Counted from the stretch's first letter, positions 1 to 11,857 are shown. The stretch is 64,000 bases of DNA from Apodemus sylvaticus (GCF_947179515.1 NC_067477.1:116447562-116511561), one strand, 5' to 3'. Numbers and translations are program-made. The notes: generated by a model not told the origin, from the letters alone.

Positions 1-341
1 GCATTTTTGGGCCGCAGCCTGCTATTGTTTGGAATACGGAGCTGCTGCTGGTGTTCCAGAAGAGCCGGAGGGCACATCTGGAGGTTCCTTGGTCACTCAA
101 AGCACCCGGGAATTCTCTTCTGCCATCTCATCTTCCCAGTGCACTGCAGAGCAATTTCCCAAGCTTGTACACAAATGCCAACTCCAACTTTGACCTTGGG
201 ATAGCAGAAGCAACATGGACTTCTGAGACAAACAGAAAATGCAGCAAGGAGCATGGCTGAACTTAAAATGACCTTAAGAGAGCCTTGTTTAGATTGAGTC
301 AGTGAAGCTAATAGACCTGAAGGACCCTTAACAAATGTGTT
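1..341. other. Unassigned sequence left of the first L1
   Basis: This stretch shows no recognisable exon, RNA gene or repeat family. Short open frames here have no domain character. It ends where the minus-strand L1 text begins at about base 342. Confidence 0.5.
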
Positions 342-3300
342 AGTTTTTGGTCTTAGCCATTCTGATTGGTGTGAGATGAAATCTCAGCGTTATTTTGATT
401 TGCATTTCTCTAATGACTAATGATGTTGAACATTTCTTAAGGTGCTTCTCAGCCATCCCAATTTCTCCAGGTGAAAATTCTTTGTTTAGCTCTTTACCCC
501 ATTTTTTTAATAGGGTTATTTGGTTCTCTAGGGTCTAACTTCTTGAGTTCTTTGTATATATTGGATATTAGCCCTCTGTTGGATGTAGGGTTGGTGAAGA
601 TCTTTTCCCAATGTGTTGGTTGCCGTTTTGTCCTTTTGACATTGTCCTTTGCCTTACAGAAACTTTGTAAGTTTATGAGGTCCCATTTGTCAATTCTTGA
701 TCTTAGAGCATAAGCTATTGGTGTTCTATTCAGGAACTTTTCTCCTGTGATCATGTCTTCAAGGGTCTTCCCCAGTTTCTTTTCTATTAGTTTCAATGTG
801 TCTGGTTTTATGTGGATGTCCTTGATCCACTTGGAATTGAGCTTAGTATGAGGAGATAAGAATGGATTAATTCGCATTCTCCTGCATGCTGACCTCCAGT
901 TGAACCAGCACCATTTGTTGAAAAGGCTCTTTTTTCCACTGGATGTTTTCTGCCCCTTTGTTGAAGATCAAGTGACTATAGGTGTGTGGGTTCATTTCTG
1001 GGTCTTCAATCCTATTCCATTGGTCCACTTGCCTGTCACTGTGCCAATACCATGCAGTTTTTTAACACTATTGCTCTTTAGTATTGCTTGAGGTCTGGGA
1101 TACTGATTCCCCCAGAAGTTCTTTTATTGTTGAGAATAGTTTTAGCTGTCCTGGGATTTTTGTTATTCCAGATGAATTTGAGAATTGCTCTTTCTAACTC
1201 TATGAAGAACTGAGTTGGGATTTTGATGGGGATTGCATTGAATCTGTAGATTGCTTTTGGCAAGATGGCCATTTTAACTATATTAATCCTGCCAATCCAC
1301 GTGCATGGAAGATTTTTCCATTTTCTTAGATCTTCTTTGATTTCCTTCTTCAGAGACCTGAAGTTCTTGTCATACAGATCTTTCATTTGTTTGGTTAGAG
1401 TCACACCAAAATACTTTATATTGTTTGTGAAGGGTGTCATTTCCCTAATTTCTTTCTCAGCCTGCTTATCCTTTGAGTATAGGAAGGCTACTGATTTGCT
1501 TGAGTTGATTTTATAACCAGCCACTTTGCTGAAGTTGTTTATCAGCTGTAGGAGTTCTCTGGTGGAGTTTTTTGGGTCACTTAAGTAGACTATTACATCA
1601 TGTGCAAATATTGATAGTTTGACTTCTTCCCTTCCAATTTGTATCCCTTTGACCTTATGTTGTCTAATTGTTCTAGCTTGAACTTCAAGTACTATATTGA
1701 AAAGATATGAAGAGAGGGCAGCCTTGTCCAGTCCCTGATTTTAGTGGGATTGCTTCAAGTTTCTCTCCATTTAGTTTGATGTGGGCTACTGGTTTGCTGT
1801 ATATTGCTTTTACTATGTTTAGGTATGGGCCTTGAATTCCTGTTCTTTCCAAGACTTTTAGCATGAAAGGATGCTGAATTTTGTCAAATGCTTTTTCAGC
1901 ATCTAATGAAATGACCACGTGGTTTTTTTCTTTGAGTTTGTTTATGTAGTGGATTGCATTGATGGATTTCCATATATTGAACCATCCCTGAATCTCTGGG
2001 ATGAAGCCTACTTGATCATGGTGGATGATTGTTTTGATGTGTTCTTGGATTTGGTTGGCAAGAATTTTATTGAGTATTTTTGCATCGATATTCATAAGGG
2101 AAATTGGCCTGAAGTTCTCTTTCTTTGTTGGACCTTTGTGTGGTTTTGGTATCAGCATAATTGTGGCTTCGTAGAACGAGTTGGGTAGTGTTCCTTCTGT
2201 TTCTATTTTGTGGAATAGTTTGAAGAGTATTGGTGTTAGGTCCTCTTTGAAGGTCTGATAGAATTCTGCACTAAAACCATCTGGTGCTGTGCTTTTTTTG
2301 GTTGGAAGACTTTCTATGGCCCCTTTTATTTCTTTAGGGGTTATGGAACTGTTTAGATGATCTATTTGATCCTGATTTGATTTTAGTATTTGGTATCTGT
2401 CTAGGAAATTGTCCATTTCCTCCAGATTCTCCAGTTGTGTTGAGTATAGGCTTTTTGTAGTAGGATCTGATGTTTTTTGAATTTCCTCAGTTTCTGTTGT
2501 TATATCTCCCTTTTCATTTCTAATTTTGTTAATTTGGATACCGTCTCTGTGCCCTTTGGTTACTTCTGGCACAGAGGGTTTATCTATCTTGTTGATTTTC
2601 TCAAAGAACCAGCTCCTGGTTTTGTTGATTCTTTGTATGGTTCTCTTTGTTTCTACTTGATTGGTTTCAGTCCTGAGTTTTATGATTTCCTGTCTTCTAC
2701 TCCTCCTAGGTGAATTAGCTTCTTTTTGTTCCAGGGCTTTCAGGTGTGTCCTTAAGCTGCTAATGTATGCTTTCTCCCGAGTTTTCCTCTTAGCACTGCT
2801 TTCATTGTGTCCCATAGATTTGGGTATATTGTGCCTTCATTTTCACTAAATTCTAAAAAGTCTTTGATTTCTTTCTTTATTTCTTCCTTGACCAAGGTAT
2901 CATTGAGTAGAGTATTATTCAGTTTCCGTGTGTATGTGAGCTTTCTGTTGTATTTGTTGCTATTGAAGACCACTTTTACTCCATAGTGATCTGATAGGAG
3001 GCATGGGATTAGTTCGATCTTCTTATATTTGTTGAGGTCTGTCTTGTGACCAATTATATGATCGATTTTGGAGAAGGTACTATGAGGTGCTGAGAAAACG
3101 GTATATTCTTTTGCTATAGGGTGAAATGTTCTCTTTATATATATCTGTTAAATCTAATTGGTCCAAAGCTTCAATTAGTTTCATTGTGTCCCTGTTTAGT
3201 TTCTGGTTTCCTGATCAGTCCATTGAGGAGAGTGGAGTGTTGGAGTCACCCACAATTATTGTGTCATGTGGAATGTGTGCTTTGGGCTTTAGTAAAGTTT

Positions 3301-3660
3301 CTTTTACGAATGAGGGTGCCCTTGCATTTGGAGCATAGATGTTCAGAATTGACAGTTCTTCTTGGTGTATTTTTCCTTTGACCAGCAAGAAGTGTCCTTC
3401 TATGTCTCTTTTGATGACTTTAGGTTGAAAGTTAATTTTATCTGATATTAGAATGGATACTCTGGCTTGTTTCCTGAGAACATTTGCTTGTAAAATTTTC
3501 TTCCAGCCTTTTACTCTAAAGTAGTGTTTGTCTTTGACACTGAGTTGTATTTCCTGTATGCAACAAAATGTAGGGTTCTGTTTACATATCCAGTCTGTTA
3601 GTCTATGTCTTTTTATTGGAGGAATTGAGTCCATTGATGTTAAGAGATATTAAGGAATAG
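342..3660 (-). pseudogene. L1 ORF2 (endonuclease-reverse transcriptase) pseudogene
   Basis: ORF2 normally encodes an APE-type endonuclease, a reverse transcriptase and a Cys-rich C-terminus. Here it is split over several frames. The endonuclease part is at 3634-3215 and includes a GDSN motif where L1s normally have GDFN; the first codons (NGLNS, about 3645-3620) are in another frame. Middle parts are at 2973-2752 and 2815-1685. The latter has reverse-transcriptase blocks such as [29 protein letters not shown] and [15 protein letters not shown], then stops. The catalytic FADD box, at 1597-1608, reads FAHD, so one catalytic Asp is lost. C-terminal parts are at 1524-1078 and 877-494 and end near 342. 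At least three frame breaks are visible. Confidence 0.92.
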
Positions 3661-3857
3661 TGATTATTACTTCCTGTCATTTTTGATGTTAATTTTTTAT
3701 ATTTGATTGGTTATTTTCTTTTTTTTTCTTTTTTTTTATTTTTTTATTTATTTATTTATTTTTTTTGGTTATTTTCTTTTGGGTTTGATGAAAGAAGGTT
3801 ACTATCTTGCTTTTTCCAGGGTGTAGTTTCCCTCCTTGTATTGGTGTTTTTCCCCTA

Positions 3858-5029
3858 TTATCCTTTGTAGGGTTGGGTTTGAGGAAAGATATTGTGTAAA
3901 TTTGGTTTTGTCATGGAATATCTTTCTCCATCTATGGTGATTGAGAGTTTTGCTGGGTATAATAGTTTTGGCTGGCATTTGTGTTCTCTTAGCGTCTGCA
4001 TGAGATCTGCCCAGGATCTTCTAGCTTTCATGGTCTCTGGTGAGAAGTCTGGTGTAATTCTGATAAGTCTTCCTTTATATGTTTCTTGGCCTTTTTCTCT
4101 TACTGCCTTTAATATTCTTTCTTTATTTAGTACATTTGGGGTTTTGATTATTATGTGACAGGAGGTATTTCTGTTCTGGTCCAGTCTGTTTGGAGTTCTG
4201 TAGTCTTCTTGTATATTCATGGGCATCTCTCTCTTTAGGTTAGGGAAGTTTTCTTCCATAATTTTGTTGAAGATATTTGCTGGCCCTTTAAGTTGTAAAT
4301 CTTCACTCTCATTTATACCTATAATCCTTCGGTTTGGTCTTCTCATTGTGTCCTGGATTTCCTGGATGTTTTGGGTTACAAGCTTTTTGTATTTTGCATT
4401 TTCTTTGACTGTTGAGTCCACGGTTTCTATGGTATCTTCGTCATCTGAGATTCTTTCTTCTATCTCTTGTATTCTGTTGTTGATATTTGCATCTATGGCC
4501 CCTGATTTCTTCCCAAGGTTTTCTATCTCCAAAGTTGTCTCCCTTTGCAATTTCTTAGTTGTTTCTACTTCTGCTTTTAGATCCTGAATGGTTTTGCTCA
4601 GTTCCTTCACTTGCTTGTTTATGTATTCCTGTAATTCTTTAAGAGATTTTTGTGTTTCCTCTTTCATGACTTCTGCCTGTTGACCTGTATTCAGTTCACC
4701 TATATTTCTTTAAGTGATTTTTGCATTTCCTCCTTATTGGCTTCTATCTTTTGACCCATATTCTCCTGAATTTCATTAAATGATTCTTGTGTTTCCCTTG
4801 TAAGGGCTTCTAACTTTTGGTTCATTTTCTCCTTTATTTCTTTAAGAGATGTGTTTATGTACTTCTTGTGTTCCTCTAACAGCATCATGACCAGTGATTT
4901 TAAATTCAAATCTTGTTTTTCTGGTGTGTTGGGGTATCCAGGACTTGCTGTTGTTGGAGAATTGGTTTCAGACGTTGCCATATTGCCTTGATTTCTGCTA
5001 GGAACATTCCTATGCTCGCCTTTTGCCAT
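3858..5029 (-). pseudogene. L1 ORF1 (RNA-binding chaperone) pseudogene
   Basis: L1 ORF1 makes the trimeric RNA-binding protein of the L1 particle. The likely start is the Met at 5029 (MAKGEHRNV...), not the upstream Met at 5065. The N-terminal piece (5029-4700) has a Ser/Thr/Pro-rich leader and then a Lys/Glu-rich coiled coil with repeated KSLKEI-type units. The frame stops at 4700-4702. The second piece (4667-3858) lies in another frame and carries the rest of the coiled coil, the RRM-like region (RRPNRRIIGINESED) and the C-terminal domain (SPETMKARRSWADLMQTLREH). A stop plus frameshift between 4702 and 4667 breaks the gene inside the coiled coil, a region known to vary in length among murine L1s. 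Confidence 0.9.
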
Positions 5030-5500
5030 CTGGTTATCTCTGGCGTTAGTTGGTCCCGTTGTCACTGCCTGGTGCTTGAACCTCCTGTGAGTTCATAAGG
5101 CTTTTTCCACACCACTGGATGACTGGGTTTCCCCTGGCACAGATTGCTGATGTGCTGCCCTTCTTTTGGGTGCTGTTGGAGCCCTGGTGTGTCCTGCCCC
5201 AAGCAATGTTATACTCGGGTTATCTCTGTCAACCTGGTCCTGCCTGTCTGCTTAGTCAGGGAGCAAAGATGGCTGGCGGGGAGCCCCTCCAATTGCTGAC
5301 CTCCCAGCAGGGCACAGGATCCATGCCTGGCTGGCACACAGATGAACCGCCGATCTGCCTAGGTCCTGGGCGCAGGCAGCAGCCTGGCGGTCTGTGTCCC
5401 CAGATATCTTAAACTTGGGATATCTTAGTACCTGGAGCAGTTTGTCAAGCCGCTTGTCCAACCGGGTGTGAAGATGGCGGCGCAGAGCCAGAAACCCAAT
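5030..5500 (-). promoter_or_regulatory. L1 5'UTR / promoter remnant
   Basis: GC-rich sequence directly upstream (minus strand) of the L1 ORF1 start. It resembles the non-monomeric part of the murine L1 5'UTR. I do not see clear tandem monomers, so promoter strength is doubtful. The open frames crossing it are incidental. Confidence 0.6.
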
Positions 5501-6119
5501 TTCTTACAGATATATTTTCCTTCTCAGAAGATGGGAATATGTTTTTAGTAGAGGAAGATTTCTTTATCCTTTCAAGGCAAAGATATCCTGCCAGTGTATG
5601 GCTGATTTGGATAATGGTGCTTCTCTAGATAAAACCCCCAGTAACTTCCTATCCCTATTTTGTTAGGAGATACTATCCTACTCTATTCTACCTTGCCTTT
5701 CAATCGTGCCTATTACTGTCCATCAGGAGCACTGACTTCAGAGACTTCCTCATAGCTTTGCATTGACATAATATGGTTGCTTTAATCTTCTCAATTTGGA
5801 AAAGGATGGACATATACATTCTTATATAACCTTGAAAATCAACCAGTTCAAATTCTCCTTTCTTAGAGGAAAATATGAAAGACATCTTGGTTAGTGGCAT
5901 TTGAAATATTACATTTTCTCCCTTAACCCATCTCTCATTTAATTGAGACTGGACTATTATATTTATTTACAGTTCTCAGGCACAACTGAGCAGTATTAAT
6001 TTATTTTAATCTTCTATGCTCATTTGGATACCTCATAGCCAAAACCCCTGAGATATTTACATTTTATTGCTTTCTCTGCTCCAGATACTTTTCCTGAACT
6101 CTCTCCCCTGGTTAATCCC
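5501..6119. other. Unassigned intergenic sequence
   Basis: AT-rich sequence with no exon-like open frame, RNA gene or repeat that I recognise. Confidence 0.4.
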
Positions 6120-6522
6120 TGTCTTAGTCAGGGTTTCAATTCCTGCACAAACATCATGACCAAGAAGGAAGTTGGGGAGGAAAGGATTTATTGAGCTTAC
6201 ACTTCCATGCTGCTATTCATCACTAAAGGAAGTTAGGACTGGAACTCAAGTAGGTCAGGAAGCAGGAGCTGATGCAGAGGACGTGGAGGGATGTTACTTA
6301 CTGGTTTGCTTCCCTGGCTTGCTCAGCTTGCTTTCTTATAGAACCCAAGACCACCAGACCAGGGATGGTACCACCCAGAAGGGGGTAGGCCCTTCCCCCT
6401 TGATCACTAATAGAGAAAATGCCCCACAGCTAGATCTCATGGAGGTACTTCCTCAACTGAAGCTCCTTTCTCTGTGATAACTCCAGCCTGTGTCAAGTTG
6501 ACATACAAAACCAACCAGTACA
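6120..6522 (-). mobile_element. Solo LTR, MaLR/MT-type, intact ends
   Basis: A 403-bp element that begins TGTCTTAG and ends CA, flanked by a perfect 5-bp repeat ATCCC (6115-6119 and 6523-6527). The 5-bp duplication and TG...CA ends are as expected for ERVL/MaLR LTRs. On the element's own (minus) strand an AATAAA signal is seen (RC of 6189-6195). No internal retroviral sequence flanks it, so it is a solo LTR. The subfamily name is uncertain. Confidence 0.75.
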
Positions 6523-8725
6523 ATCCCCATTTTTTTCTCTCTTCTCCCCTCTACCCTGGCTGGGAGGAAGTCTAGCTTTATTCTCTTCTTTGCTCAGTTA
6601 TTGGCTGACCAGCTAGTTTTATTGGCCAATCAAGGAATAATTGGGGAGCAATGTTTATACACATTTAGTCAAAAGTTTCTCAGAATAAGGACTGCAGCTA
6701 GATATGGTGGCACAGAAATCAGAATTTGAATAATATAAGGATAATCTTTACATGGTGCACAATAACATCATGCCTACATATATTGTTCACACAGTCCCTA
6801 TTGAACCTTAGTGAACTTTTCCGGTTCTTATGTTTTCTACTGAGTTGTGGTAATACCTCTTCTCTCAGAGCTTCCCTGTCCTGAAAGGCTATGTTCTAAT
6901 AATTAGTGGATTCTGGGACCTAGTTTATCATTGTCATGGAACTGGTCACAGGACCCTTGTCATTCATCAAGCCTGAAGGTTGGGCAGCTTTTGGAGTTAC
7001 AGTTGGTGGGCAGTCCTTAATTTTATTCCTATAATGTTCCTGGAGTGTACCTTCTGCTTTCTTTCCTCAGGGACTTTTCTTTCCCTGAGGATGAAGTCTC
7101 ATCATCCTGCTTCCTTCTGTCACAAGGCAGGCCGATGTCTGCCAGTGCTGAGCTCTGTGTCCCAAATTTTCATTTTCATTTCAAGTTCTTCAATCCATTT
7201 CATTATGTTTGTATTTTGCCAGAAAGAGATGCTTTGAGGACACTTCCTCTCAAATCTGTTACTTCCATGTCTTTCTGAGGTGAGTGCTTCACTTCTTAGA
7301 TCACATCTGAGAAAGAACACTATGTCTCACTTTACAACTGCTGTCACTTTAAGTGCAAAGCTTTAACTTTGCGATGCCATAATAATTATACTTCGATAGG
7401 ACTATTCCATTTGCAAGAAAGCTGAGAGAAGAGGTAGGAAGACAGAGAGGATGAGGGAGAAGTAGAAGCAAGAGAAGGAGATGGAGAGGGAGAAAGAGAA
7501 AGAAAGGCTGTATCAGGGCTCATCACACGCCATCCTTTGTCTTGGCCAAAAAGGAATGGGTTAGGTATTTCTCAGAGCAAGAAATAAGGGAACTACTGCT
7601 GTCCTGGGTGAAGGAAGCTTAAGCAGCCACTGATCATGGAGAGTGGACTGGCCACCCAGTCAGTGGGTTTTGTCTCTGCCACCCTGCTCACCAGCTGTGG
7701 AAATTTAATGAGATCACATCAGTGAGTGCTGTTGCTATGTCATGTGATTAGGAAAGGAAGGAGAGAAGAATGAAGAAAAAGGCAGGACTTCAAAGGAAGG
7801 AACTTTCTGGAAGTTCAAAGGAAGCATTTACTCAGCACATGGCACAAACATCTGGAAAGGGCACTTAGGTCAAGAAGGAAAATGCTCATGTTGATGAAGC
7901 AGGGGGCAAGAACTCTTGTAAAAAGAATGAATGTACAAAGAAGTCTGGTGGGTCACCTCTTTGTTCTGGGGGCCTTTCGGGAATCCCATAGAAGGGAGAA
8001 AGATGGTGCTGAGACTCTCTGAAGATCTTGCAGTGGTGATTAGCAGAGGCCATGTTGACTGAATTCTAACCATTAGCGAAGGGTTCAACTGATGAATTAA
8101 TGAAAGTTCCTTTGGCTCCTAAGACATTGTGCCAGAAAGTCAGGCTTGATTTCTATGACTTTAAGATGAAGAAGTCCTGCTTAGTTATTTCTTTAGGGTT
8201 TTGGAGTATATTTATGGTCCCCTTCTTTCCTTAAGGACTAGCCTGGCCTCAGCTAAAGAAATTGTGAAGAGAATCCTTGAGCTAGTTTTTTTATTATCTC
8301 TTAAAAAAACTCTCTCCTCTCCTCCCTCCTGTTCCCACCTTCCTCTTCTTGCCCTACTCCAAGTTTGTGCCTGTCTGACATTTTTAGGTCTTCCTTTGGT
8401 TTTCACAGAAGGTCTTCCCCTTTTTTCTTTCATGTTTACAAGCGTATGTTCATTGTACAAAACAATAACTTTCATTGTCCATTTACTTGCATATATGCCA
8501 TGATTGTGAGTTTGAGCATTAGTTTCTGACATTTAAATACTTCTAATAAAAGTGTTTTTTTCACTTAGTAATGATCACTTAAAAATATAAATTAAAAAAA
8601 TAACAAGAAATAAAAGAGGTAAAGTGGTCAGCTGGAACCATACCTAACTTTCGAAAATATGCCATTTTTCTATTTTATTCCCATATTGAAATATTTCTAT
8701 ATTGTTAATAGTTCAAACACTTTAG
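6523..8725. other. Mostly unassigned intergenic sequence; GA-rich stretch and one old repeat fragment
   Basis: About 6530-6790 resembles 26630-26950 in layout (a TATTGGCC/AAGCCAATCA block followed by an AATAATA...ACCTTCACA-like block), so both are probably one old dispersed rodent repeat that I cannot name. 7429-7506 is a purine-rich GA tract. Nothing else supports a gene. Confidence 0.35.
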
Positions 8726-8905
8726 GATAGGGAGATGGTTCAGTGATTTAAATGCTTTCTGCACAAGCATATTTGTCTGGGCCCTTCCACATCAATCACT
8801 AGTCAAGAAAATGTCTCACAAACTTGCCTATGGACTAATCTAATGGAGGTATTTTCCCAACTGAGCTTTTCTCTCCCCAGATGACCTGGCTTGTAATAAA
8901 TTGAC
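8726..8905 (-). mobile_element. SINE scrap followed by an LTR fragment
   Basis: 8726-8785 has a degraded SINE head (GGGAGATGGTTCAGTG). From about 8786 to 8905 the text (CACATCAATCACTAGTCAAG ... GATGACCTGGCTTG) matches the reverse complement of the same MaLR/MT-like LTR family as the copies at 41972 and 43602. The A-rich CAAA stretch 8908-8942 follows. Confidence 0.5.
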
Positions 8906-9147
8906 AAAAAAACAAAAAGCGAAAGTCAAACAAACAAACAAAGAATTAACCAGCACAAAATGTCACATAGCTCTGGACAAAATAATACTGTTCATGCTCT
9001 TATATATTTAATTTTTGTTTTTAGATTGATCATCTAAAAATTATTTCATCTAAAATTCTTAGAATCAAATGAAAATAAAAACAAAACTAACCAGAAACTA
9101 TGCAATAATGCTATGGCAGTTCTAAGAGGAAACTTTATAATAATGAG

Positions 9148-9463
9148 TATGTATCAGTTACTTCCCTATTGCTGTGGTAAGACACCATGGCCAAAGCAGC
9201 CTGTAAAAGGACATATTTAATTGGGCTTATAGTTGCAGAGAGTTAGAGTCCATGATGGTAGAATGAAGGAATGGCAGTTGGAAGAGCTTGATATGCAAAT
9301 GGGAGGCAGAAAAATTATACTGGGAATGGCATCGTCTTTTGAAACTTCAAGCTTGCCTCCAGTGACACATCTCTTCCAAGGCCATACCTCTCAATTCTCC
9401 CCAAACAGTTCCACTTATGAAACATGTGAGCCAAAAGACTGTTCTTATTCAAGCCACCACAAA
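9148..9463 (-). mobile_element. MaLR/MT-type LTR inserted in the L1 fossil
   Basis: Starts ATCAGTTACTTCCCTATTGC and contains GACACCATGGCCAAAG and the end block ATTCAAGCCACCACAAAG. These are shared with the copies at 11256 and 13577. L1 text resumes right after it, which fixes the insertion. It carries only GGCAGTTGG at the position where the copy at 13577 carries the long array. Confidence 0.65.
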
Positions 9464-9984
9464 GTGCTTACATTAAAATATCAGAGAGTCTGCATATAAC
9501 CTAAGGACACATCTTAAAGTCTTAGAAAAACAAGAAAAAGTGAAACCCCAAAGCAGCAGGCAGCAAGAAATAGTGAAGATTTGGACAGAAATAAATTAAC
9601 TGGAAATTGAAGAATAATGCACAGTTAATCAGACAAGGAATTCATTCCTTAAAAAGATCATTTAGACTGATAAACTTCTATCTGACCTTCTGAAAGAAAG
9701 AGAAGATACATATTAATGAAATAAAGATGAAGGGGAGAGATTACAACAGACTCTAATGAGGATTATTAGGGAACACTTAAAAAAAGATCTGTATTCTCAT
9801 AAGGAAGAAGAAATGATCTCCTAGGTATACACGATCTACCAAGATTAAAATGAGGATATAAATAAAGCAAAAAGGTCCATAGCAAAAATGACTGAAACCA
9901 TAGTGAGAGAGCTGAAACCATTTCTCCATAGAGAAAGCCCAGGGTGTTTGGGTTTCCTGGTAAATTCTACAAACTTTTGAAGAA

Positions 9985-10230
9985 CTGACCCTGTGAGATG
10001 GCTCAGTGAATAGAGTGCTTGCTGTGCACCTTTGAAGACTAGAGTTTAGATCATTAAACTCCATAAAGGCCAGGCAGATGAGGCACTGCCCACAATCTCA
10101 TCACTTGGGCAGACTCCAAGGGAAGCTGGATAGCTGAAACTGGCAATCACTGTGCTCAGAGAGAAATCCTGTCTTAATAAATAAAGTGAGGGGTGATGGA
10201 GGGGCATACCCAATGCTAACTTTGGGCCTT
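9985..10230 (+). mobile_element. Composite SINE (tRNA-like head with B1-like part)
   Basis: Begins GTGAGATGGCTCAGTGAATA (tRNA-derived box A-like text of B2/B3/B4 SINEs). It continues with a degraded B1-like body (GGCCAGGCAGATGAGG ... AGAAATCCTGTCTTAATAAA). A CA repeat follows at its 3' side. Subfamily is uncertain. Confidence 0.5.
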
Positions 10231-10300
10231 TACACACACACACACACACACACATGAACACAAACAAACACATACACACATGCACACATAAACGATGCAC
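10231..10300. repeat. (CA)n microsatellite
   Basis: A run of AC dinucleotides at 10233-10254 followed by degenerate ACA-rich sequence. It lies at the 3' end of the preceding SINE, a common place for such runs to arise. Confidence 0.85.
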
Positions 10301-10438
10301 ATGCACACAAAACCAATTAATACATTAAAAATAGAGCAATTTCCCTGATACCCAATGTTAACTGTGGGAATATAGACACAAACTCTTAATGAAATCCTTG
10401 AAAATATAGTTCAAGAACATCTTAAGAAGATCATGTAT

Positions 10439-10627
10439 TGTCGGGCGGTGGTGGCACACGTCTGTAATCCCAGCACTCTGGGAGGCAGAGGCAGGCAGAT
10501 TTCTGAGTTCGAGGCCAGCCTGTTCTACAGAGTGAGTTCCAGGACAGCCAGGACTACATAGAGAAACCCTGTCTCGGAAAAAAAAAAACAAACAAACAAA
10601 AAAAAAACAATCCAAAAAAAAAAAAAA
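10439..10627 (+). mobile_element. B1 SINE with target-site duplication
   Basis: Typical B1 text (GGTGGTGGCACACGTCTGTA ... AAACCCTGTCTC) with an A-rich tail. It is flanked by AAGATCATGTAT at 10427-10438 and 10628-10639. The duplicated bases belong to the L1 fossil, showing that B1 inserted into it. Confidence 0.93.
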
Positions 10628-10800
10628 AAGATCATGTATCACAAACAGGTTGGCTTTGCTTCAAGGGATGCAAGGATGATTATACATGCAATTCAGTGAT
10701 TTTAATACATTAAATAAATAGGCAAGTGTGTGACATTTCCTGAAGAGCCATGAACAAACGTGTATCAATCCTAGATCCAGCAATGATAACAGATAAAACC

Positions 10801-11184
10801 ATTCAGCCCACCTGGCCTGGTGAGTAGTGAACCACTGCATTTGTTGGGATTCCTTCCAGGACTACGGATGCAGGAACACGATCATCAAAAAGCCCACATT
10901 AGCATGGCTGACCACTCATAGTAACTACATCTTGGAGGTTTTGCGTAGCTTGCAGACACTTAGCTGATTGTAGAAACTCTTCTCTGCAGCGATTGTTCTT
11001 ATTCATACAACTTTCAGGAGGGGCCTTATGAATCTCATGTGGTCCGGAACTTCCCGAGATTTACAAGTTTTTACTTGTTGAGACCTATGACCTTCTCTTT
11101 TCCCTTCAGGAGAGAGTGTTTCAGTTTGGAGGAAATAGCTATGCAGCATACAGGAATCACATGACCATCACAAGAGATGAAATA
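10801..11184. mobile_element. Unnamed segment inserted in the L1 fossil
   Basis: L1 ORF2 text stops at about 10800 and continues at about 11185, so the 380-odd bases between are foreign to L1. I do not recognise the family. The segment has no open frame of note. It could be an LTR or an old pseudogene fragment. Confidence 0.4.
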
Positions 11185-11255
11185 AGGTCCTTGACAAACT
11201 TCAGCATCCTTTCATGATAAACACCCCGAAAAGACAGAAGCAGATGGAACATAGC

Positions 11256-11647
11256 TGTCTTTAGCTTTTGGATTTTATTGCTGTGAAGAGACACCATGTC
11301 CAAGGCAACTCCTACAAAGGAAAACACTTAATTGAGGTTGGCTTACAGTTCCAGAGGTTTAGTCCATTATTATCATGGTGGGGAACATGGCAGCATGTGG
11401 GAGGATATGGTGCTGGAGAAGGAGCTGAGAGTTCCTCACCTTGATCTGCAGGCAGCAGAAGGACACTACCATACTGGGCATAGCTTGAGCGTAGGAGACC
11501 TCAAAGCCCACCCCCACAGTGATGCACTTCTTCCAACAAGACCATACCTACTCCAAAAAAGCTGCACCTCCTAATAGTGCCACTCTCTTTGGGCTAAGCA
11601 TTCAAACACATGAGTCAACAGGGGCCATACCTATTCAAGCCACCACA
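11256..11647 (-). mobile_element. Solo LTR, MaLR/MT-type, inserted in the L1 fossil
   Basis: Starts TGTCTTTAG and ends CACCACA (TG...CA), 392 bp, with near-matching 5-bp flanks ATAGC (11251-11255) and ATATC (11648-11652). It contains CTGTGAAGAGACACCATGTC and the polyadenylation-type block (TTAATTGAGG on +). L1 text flanks both sides. Confidence 0.72.
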
Positions 11648-11857
11648 ATATCACAACAAAAGCTATATTAATCAGATTGACAGATAACATTATACTAATT
11701 GGGGTAAAACTGAAACATTTCAGGACTGAGACTAGGGCACTCATTCTCTTTATAGCCTCCAGTCATAAGTCCAATAAGAAAGAAAAAGAAATGAAAGGAA
11801 GAAGTCAAATTATCCCTATTCATAGGTGACAAGATTTTATACTTTAAAGACCTAATG

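Larger units (their letters stand above)
342..5500 (-). mobile_element. Rodent L1 retrotransposon, nearly full length, dead, 3' end missing
   Basis: Read on the minus strand this runs 5'UTR (about 5500-5030), ORF1 (about 5029-3858), then ORF2 (about 3660-342). The order, the ORF1 coiled coil and the ORF2 endonuclease and reverse-transcriptase text are typical of murine L1. The copy stops at about base 342 inside the ORF2 C-terminal region, so the last ORF2 codons, the 3'UTR and the poly(A) are absent. I see no target-site duplication. Both ORFs are broken by frameshifts and stops, so it should not be able to move by itself. The 5' boundary is approximate. Confidence 0.93.
9020..11855 (+). mobile_element. 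Ancient L1 ORF2 fossil on the + strand, cut by several later insertions
   Basis: Pieces of ORF2-like text appear in the right order on the + strand. 9040-9147 is the region before the reverse transcriptase (GCTATGGCAGTTCTAAGAGG). It resumes at 9464 and runs to about 9984 (ending near CTTTTGAAGAAC). Then 10320-10438, 10640-10800 (GGTTGGCTTTGCTTCAAGGG, equivalent to the DQVGF..GMQGW block), 11185-11255 (TTGACAAACTTCAGCATCCT, the FDKIQHPF block) and 11650-11855 (CCCTATTCATAGGTGACAAG, the catalytic region) follow. The gaps hold an LTR, a SINE, a B1, an unnamed segment and another LTR. The copy is far more diverged than the L1 at 342-5500 and has no open frame left. Confidence 0.75.

Noticed and set aside
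1685..2815. 376-codon frame as a host gene
   Set aside because: It is the reverse-transcriptase part of a broken L1 ORF2.
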